Shown here piece after piece: positions 14,897-17,402 of a stretch of 17,402 nt of DNA. The notes under the pieces were generated by a model. The model ran no database searches. It had not been told where the DNA came from and worked only from the letters and a program-made list of their open reading frames with translations. The position numbers and the translations under genes were made by a program. How positions within the stretch are numbered: the first letter of the stretch is position 1; every line of letters begins with the position of its first letter. The DNA comes from CAZOKO01 sp964580455. GTDB taxonomy: Bacteria; Desulfobacterota; WTBG01. The stretch spans positions 1-17,402 of the forward strand of contig CAZOKO010000059.1 in NCBI GenBank assembly GCA_964580455.1, in the 5' to 3' direction.

Positions 14897-14923
14897 ATGT
14901 ATCCTGGTTGAGACAGGAAGGAT

Positions 14924-15892
14924 TTACTTCTGTTGCAGAACTTCTTTTACGGCTGATATGATATGTTGAGGATTCAAGTGGTAGAGTTCCAAAAGCTCAC
15001 TAGGGCTTCCTGAAGTACCAGGTCTATCCTTTATCCCTATTCTTTTCATAGGAGTGGGACAGTTTTCGGATAATACTTCTGCAACTGCACTTCCTAAACC
15101 TCCAATGATAGAATGTTCCTCTGCTGTAACTACGGCACCTGTAGCACGTGAAGCTTTAATAATCAGTTCCTGATCAATGGGTTTGATGGTTGAGATGTTG
15201 ATGAGCTGAGTTGAGATGCCTTCTCCTTCCAGTTGTTCGACTGCCTTAAGAGACTGAGAAACCATTAATCCCGTGGCAAAGATAGTTACGTCTTTACCTT
15301 TTCTTAAAACAATCCCTTTGGAGATTTTGAAATTATAGCTCTCATCAAAAATTATGGGGAACCTCATTCTGGAAAGTCTCATATAGACTGGGCCCTGATG
15401 TTCAACAATTGCTTTTACCGCCTTCCCCGTTTCTATGCCGTCTGCAGGTACAATCACTGTCATGTTGGGTAAAATTCGCATAAGACCAATATCTTCCATG
15501 CACTGGTGAGAGGCTCCGTCCTCACCCACTGTAATCCCTCCGTGGGTAGCTACAATCTTTACATTGAGGCCTGGATTGGCGATTGATTGCCTTATCTGTT
15601 CCCATGGTTTACCAACGGCAAAGATAGCAAAGGTGCTGACGAAAGGTATTTTGCCAGTGGTTGCCAGTCCAGCAGCAGTTCCTATCATGTCCTGTTCAGC
15701 AATGCCCATATTGAAAAATCGATGGGGGAATTTCTTGTGAAAAATTTCTGTTTTAGTTGAACCAGACAGGTCTGCATTTAACGCAACAATGTTTTTGTAT
15801 CTTTCCCCTAATTCAGCCAAAACTTTCCCATACACATTTCTTGTGCCCAGAAGTTCAGTCAACTCTTCACTCCTTTCAGCTTTTAAACTCAT
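14924..15892 (-). CDS. Transketolase, C-terminal subunit (split type)
   Basis: This 322-residue protein holds the pyrimidine-binding and C-terminal domains of a split transketolase. NADLSGSTKT (39-48) and FNMGIAEQDMIG (60-71) are conserved, with E66 as the glutamate that activates the thiamine diphosphate of the partner subunit. ATHGGITVGEDGASHQ (about 115-130) is also typical. With the N-terminal subunit it would transfer two-carbon units between sugar phosphates in the non-oxidative pentose phosphate pathway. DXP synthase is a related alternative, but that enzyme is a single long chain. The start overlaps the stop of the N-terminal subunit by four bases (ATGA), ensuring paired synthesis. 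ftsE follows 27 bases later. Confidence 0.93.
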   Translation of the reverse strand: MSLKAERSEELTELLGTRNVYGKVLAELGERYKNIVALNADLSGSTKTEIFHKKFPHRFFNMGIAEQDMIGTAAGLATTGKIPFVSTFAIFAVGKPWEQIRQSIANPGLNVKIVATHGGITVGEDGASHQCMEDIGLMRILPNMTVIVPADGIETGKAVKAIVEHQGPVYMRLSRMRFPIIFDESYNFKISKGIVLRKGKDVTIFATGLMVSQSLKAVEQLEGEGISTQLINISTIKPIDQELIIKASRATGAVVTAEEHSIIGGLGSAVAEVLSENCPTPMKRIGIKDRPGTSGSPSELLELYHLNPQHIISAVKEVLQQK

Positions 15893-16704
15893 AGTTTTTC
15901 TAAAGCCCTTTCAAGTTCATCATCTGTCGGTGCGACACCGTGGTACTCAACTTTATTTTCAAAGAAGGAAACACCTTTCCCTTTTATGGTTTTACAGATA
16001 ATGATAGATGGTTTGCCTTTAATCTTTTCAGCTTTGTGGAGTGCATCTAAAATGGCTCCAATGTCGTGTCCATCTACCTCAAAGACGTGCCAGCCGAAAG
16101 ATTTCCATTTGTCTGGAAGAGGATCCACATTCATTATATCTTTTACATGTCCGTCAATTTGTAAGCCGTTGTAATCCAGAAAGGCACAAAGGTTATCAAT
16201 TTTATAGTGTGCTGCACTCATTGCAGCTTCCCAGATCTGGCCTTCTTCGATTTCACCATCCCCCATAAGCACATAGACCCTTGCATTTTTCTTGTCTAAT
16301 TTTATTCCCAAAGCCATACCATTGGCTATGGATAGTCCCTGACCCAGAGAGCCTGTTGAGATCTCCACTCCTGGTGTGTTTATATCAGGATGTCCCTGCA
16401 GGGGGCTTCCTGCCTTCCTGAGAGAATTGAACTCTTCTGGATCGAAGTATCCACATCGTGCCAGAACGGCATAAAGAGCAGGGGCGGCGTGTCCTTTAGA
16501 TAAAACAAACATGTCCCTGTCCTCCCATTTTGGATTTTTGGGGTCATGCTTCATTTTAGAGCAATAGAGAGCTGTGAGAATTTCTGCAGCTGAGAGTGAT
16601 CCTCCCGTATGACCGGAACCTGCTTTGTTAAGCATGTTAAGAATGTCAATTCTCACCTGACGAGTTATCTCGCATAATTCTTTTAAATCATTTGTGCTTT
16701 CCAT
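15889..16704 (-). CDS. Transketolase, N-terminal subunit (split type)
   Basis: This 271-residue protein carries the diphosphate-binding domain of a split transketolase. It shows AGSGHTGGSLSAAE (28-41, H32), LSKGHAAPALYA (68-79, H72), GSLGQGLSIANG (118-129) and the thiamine diphosphate/Mg motif that starts GDGEIEEGQ (148-156) and ends at N179 in LDYNG. Its partner is the overlapping downstream gene. The frame is open upstream to a TTG at 16746, but AAAGGA sits four bases before the ATG at 16704, whereas nothing usable precedes the TTG, so the shorter form is preferred. It is the first gene of the minus-strand cluster and probably lies behind the promoter around 16861-16888. Confidence 0.92.
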   Translation of the reverse strand: MESTNDLKELCEITRQVRIDILNMLNKAGSGHTGGSLSAAEILTALYCSKMKHDPKNPKWEDRDMFVLSKGHAAPALYAVLARCGYFDPEEFNSLRKAGSPLQGHPDINTPGVEISTGSLGQGLSIANGMALGIKLDKKNARVYVLMGDGEIEEGQIWEAAMSAAHYKIDNLCAFLDYNGLQIDGHVKDIMNVDPLPDKWKSFGWHVFEVDGHDIGAILDALHKAEKIKGKPSIIICKTIKGKGVSFFENKVEYHGVAPTDDELERALEKL

Positions 16705-16763
16705 AGTGTCCTTTGAAAGGATTACGTTGATTTTGCTGAGTTTCAAAAGGTTAAGTCATTGAT

Positions 16764-16807
16764 TTGTGAATTAGTCACTTTAGCTCACTTCGAGACCCAG
16801 TTGCTTA
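16764..16807. repeat. Dispersed element, copy 2 (upstream of the transketolase N-subunit)
   Basis: TTGTGAATTAGTCACTTTAG followed by CTCACTTCGAGACCCAGTTGC matches 14154-14207 almost base for base, apart from an internal gap of about nine bases and a few substitutions. It starts 60 bases upstream of the transketolase ATG. Copy 1 starts 93 bases upstream of the ftsX ATG. Confidence 0.7.
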
Positions 16808-16860
16808 AACCAGGTTCACTTACTATATTTTTTCTCTAATCCCAGCTAATTTCCGCCTAT

Positions 16861-16888
16861 CTTATATCAGAAAAAATGGATAAGTAAA
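16861..16888 (-). promoter_or_regulatory. Candidate promoter for the transketolase-ftsE cluster
   Basis: On the minus strand TTTACT (16883-16888) and TATAAG (16861-16866) are separated by 16 bases, matching the sigma-70 consensus at four and five of six positions. It lies about 150 bases before the transketolase ATG, so the leader would contain copy 2 of the dispersed element. The call rests on motif match alone. Confidence 0.4.
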
Positions 16889-16933
16889 GTATTTTTCTTT
16901 GAAATTCATAAGTGGTTGGAATTGTTTGGTTTA

Positions 16934-16970
16934 GCCACGGATTTTCACAGAAAGCCGCAGAAAATGTTTT
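16934..16970. repeat. Degraded copy of the CTGCG-type dispersed repeat
   Basis: GCCACGGATTTTCACAG followed by AAAGCCGCAGAAAATG loosely resembles the ACGCAGAT/ATCTGCG sequences at 1863-2030 and 8681-8708. The match is weak, and I include it because it sits in another spacer of the same window. Confidence 0.35.
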
Positions 16971-17030
16971 CTCAAAAAATAATAAATATTCCTAAAAATA
17001 ATGTAATTTTTCCTAATGGTTTAAAATCAT

Positions 17031-17058
17031 TTGACATATGCGGAAATTGCTGTAAATT
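17031..17058 (+). promoter_or_regulatory. Candidate promoter of the exported repeat protein
   Basis: A perfect TTGACA (17031-17036) is followed after 16 bases by TAAATT (17053-17058), four of six matches to TATAAT. Transcription would start near 17065, about 40 bases before the ATG and ahead of a strong AAAGGAGG ribosome site at 17091-17098. Confidence 0.55.
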
Positions 17059-17105
17059 AGAGGAGTGATGTTTTTTGACCAGATTCAAAAAAAGGAGGCA
17101 GTAAA

Positions 17106-17390
17106 ATGAAAAAGAATTTATTATTAAAACTAGTCCCGGTAGTTTTTACTCTGGTGTCATTAATTATAATCACTGAAAATATTGCAACGGCAGGATGGAC
17201 TTCCATGAGTAGTGGGGTAACAGATACACTTTATGGTGTCTGGGGCAGTTCAGGAACAGATGTCTTTACCGTGGGTAGTAATGGTACCATACTTCGCTAC
17301 AATGGTACAGGCTGGTCTTTCATGGGTAGTGGAACGACAAATTATTTGGGGTCATCGTGTAGGAGTGTGGGTGATTTTATATCTCTTTGA
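17106..17390 (+). CDS. Exported repeat protein (beta-propeller-like W..GVWGSSGTDVF repeats), truncated or frameshifted
   Basis: This 94-residue product has a signal peptide (1-29, ending IATA) and then the start of a repeat array: W31-TSMSSGVTDTL, LYGVWGSSGTDVFTVG (42-57), GSNGTILRYNGTG (57-69), then W70-SFMGSGTTNYL, giving a repeat period of 39 residues. Such WxxMxSGxTxxLYGVWGSSGxDVFAVG repeats occur in long secreted, probably beta-propeller proteins. After L81 the expected YGVWGSSG is replaced by GSSCRSVGDFISL and a stop. Another reading frame at this spot gives KLFGV, which looks more like the repeat, so a frameshift or small deletion is likely, though that frame also soon meets a stop. 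The window ends 12 bases later, so whether the array continues downstream cannot be seen. Signal peptide, promoter and ribosome site all look intact. Function is unknown. Confidence 0.65.
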   Translation: MKKNLLLKLVPVVFTLVSLIIITENIATAGWTSMSSGVTDTLYGVWGSSGTDVFTVGSNGTILRYNGTGWSFMGSGTTNYLGSSCRSVGDFISL

Positions 17391-17402
17391 GCATACAGGT
17401 GA

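Larger units (their letters stand above)
16705..17105. other. Divergent intergenic region with repeats and two candidate promoters
   Basis: About 400 bases without a gene separate the transketolase N-subunit from the plus-strand repeat protein. From left to right it holds the transketolase ribosome site, copy 2 of the 14154-type element (16764-16807), a minus-strand promoter candidate (16861-16888), a degraded CTGCG/CCGCAG-type repeat (16934-16970) and a plus-strand promoter candidate with a strong ribosome site (17031-17098). Confidence 0.7.

Noticed and set aside
16705..16746. TTG start for the transketolase N-subunit at 16746
   Set aside because: No ribosome site precedes it, while AAAGGA lies four bases before the ATG at 16704.

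Overview
This window reads as a stretch of bacterial chromosome from an anaerobic diderm. The evidence is a tungsten-type aldehyde:ferredoxin oxidoreductase, an Fe-S family 4 uracil-DNA glycosylase, a split (two-subunit) transketolase, and an FtsE-FtsX-EnvC-like-CtpA-polysaccharide deacetylase block of the sort I associate with Desulfobacterota (old Deltaproteobacteria), Nitrospirota and nearby candidate phyla. The phylum is an inference with low confidence, since no rRNA or other phylogenetic marker is present. I saw no phage, transposase, CRISPR array, rRNA or tRNA.

Layout. (1) 114-3905, minus strand: an aldehyde:ferredoxin oxidoreductase followed by an AMP-forming acyl-CoA ligase. Together they could interconvert aldehyde, acid and acyl-CoA. 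(2) 4117-6281, plus strand: an RNase Z-like metallo-beta-lactamase protein, a 71-residue protein with a lysine/glutamate tail, and an exported single-HKD phospholipase D-type nuclease. Repeat-filled spacers separate them. (3) 6465-9134, plus strand: family 4 uracil-DNA glycosylase, a GNAT acetyltransferase resembling the Sll0786/MSMEG_0567 family (4-base overlap with the glycosylase), an AIR-synthase-like protein resembling the Sll0787 family, and a small protein resembling the prenyl-flavin chaperone LpdD. This is the most interesting part of the window. (4) 16704 down to 9162, minus strand: transketolase N and C subunits, FtsE, FtsX, an EnvC-like coiled-coil/LytM protein with lost zinc ligands, CtpA-type S41 protease and a divergent polysaccharide deacetylase. 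Apart from transketolase this is a cell-envelope and division set: FtsEX would control the EnvC-like protein, which would activate a cell-wall amidase encoded elsewhere. (5) 17106-17390, plus strand: start of an exported repeat protein whose repeat register breaks before an early stop.

A second theme is the spacers. Several intergenic regions carry degenerate inverted or direct repeats built from short motifs: CTGCGTCC type, GATGCTGGAT type, AATTGAGGAATTTAGGAATT type, AGGGTTCAAGGGGTCAAG type, and a paired element at 14154 and 16764. Several types recur within the window, so they look like dispersed extragenic repeats of this genome. All functional calls come from reading translations and motifs by eye; no database search was run.
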